A stretch of DNA of 64,000 bases. It comes from Granulosicoccus sp947495035 (GTDB lineage: Bacteria > Pseudomonadota > Gammaproteobacteria > Granulosicoccales > Granulosicoccaceae). Within the stretch, counting starts at the first letter, position 1. Each line of letters opens with the position of its first letter. Both the position numbers and the translations under genes were made by a program. The DNA lies in the NCBI RefSeq assembly GCF_050589605.1, contig NZ_JBNGOO010000011.1; one strand, written 5' to 3'. Shown one piece after another: positions 63,872-64,000 of the stretch. The notes under the pieces were generated by a model. That model saw only the letters and a program-made list of their open reading frames with translations. It did not search any database and was not told the DNA's origin.

Positions 63872-64000
63872 CTATTCGGACGCGATGACAGGTTTGCTCA
63901 CGGGCCTTCCGTCATCGCTGAAGAACGCGCTGGGCTTCTGCTTGCCCTGCAGTTTCCACAGCAGCAGTTGTCCGACAAGCCGCAACGTGACACCAAGCGG
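63872..64000 (-). CDS. 3' end of an unidentified gene (partial)
   Basis: The last 129 bases read, on the minus strand, as 42 residues and a TAG stop (GVTLRLVGQLLLWKLQGKQK, end SKPVIASE). The frame runs off the right end of the window. The residues look like real coding sequence, but I cannot name the family. Confidence 0.55.
   Translation of the reverse strand, partial: PLGVTLRLVGQLLLWKLQGKQKPSAFFSDDGRPVSKPVIASE

Overview
The window reads as an ordinary chromosomal segment of a GC-rich marine-type gammaproteobacterium. Evidence: the DUF4124-NtrB-NtrC block, YaeQ, YajD, YigZ-like and PyrD (class 2) orthologues of gammaproteobacterial type, a choline uptake system, 3-hydroxybutyrate dehydrogenase and dense ATGA-coupled operons. 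A Chromatiales/Granulosicoccus-like host is a guess only. I see no rRNA, tRNA, CRISPR array, insertion sequence, integrase or prophage.

Layout. 0.1-4.8 kb: LysR regulator, a tiny DUF3149 membrane protein, a DUF4124 protein and the nitrogen two-component pair ntrB-ntrC. 4.9-10.6 kb (minus): a tight five-gene operon with a GCS2-type carboxylate-amine ligase, two ATP-grasp proteins and two alpha/beta-hydrolases. This is the best candidate for an undescribed system (a small-molecule or peptide amide pathway). 10.7-11.6 kb: an orphan type IV prepilin gene with a different short tandem-repeat array on each side. 11.6-18.5 kb: housekeeping genes (asnS-holA, SMP-30 lactonase, GST, yaeQ, pyrD, a DHH protein). 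18.7-23.8 kb: a class II HDAC-like deacetylase head-to-head with a Pat-type protein lysine acetyltransferase, then a hydrolase and a lipoprotein. 23.8-25.0 kb: OmpA/DUF4398 envelope pair. 25.2-28.2 kb: choline-type ABC importer. 28.3-31.6 kb: SWIM-SNF2 helicase.

31.6-42.4 kb is a coherent amino-sugar regulon: LacI repressor, nagB, SIS protein, nagA, a ceramidase-like hydrolase, a sugar ABC importer (binding protein, two permeases, ATPase) and an N-acylglucosamine 2-epimerase-like protein. Two 16-bp operators, exact reverse complements of each other, sit before nagB and before the binding protein. No sugar kinase is present. A GPH-type transporter lies convergently after it.

43.8-48.4 kb: a CBM9-like lipoprotein, a glycine-rich anchored protein, a membrane-anchored EndoU-type nuclease with no evident immunity gene, and an MscS-family channel. 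48.6-64 kb: TetR regulator with aldehyde dehydrogenase, a methyl-accepting chemotaxis protein, two uncharacterised proteins behind a sigma-54-like promoter, a glycosyltransferase, YigZ, YajD, MAPEG, 3-hydroxybutyrate dehydrogenase, aldo/keto reductase, MATE exporter, CDF metal transporter, a fosmidomycin-resistance-type MFS protein and the 3' end of an unidentified gene.

Family calls come from motif recognition in the translated sequence; no database search was run.
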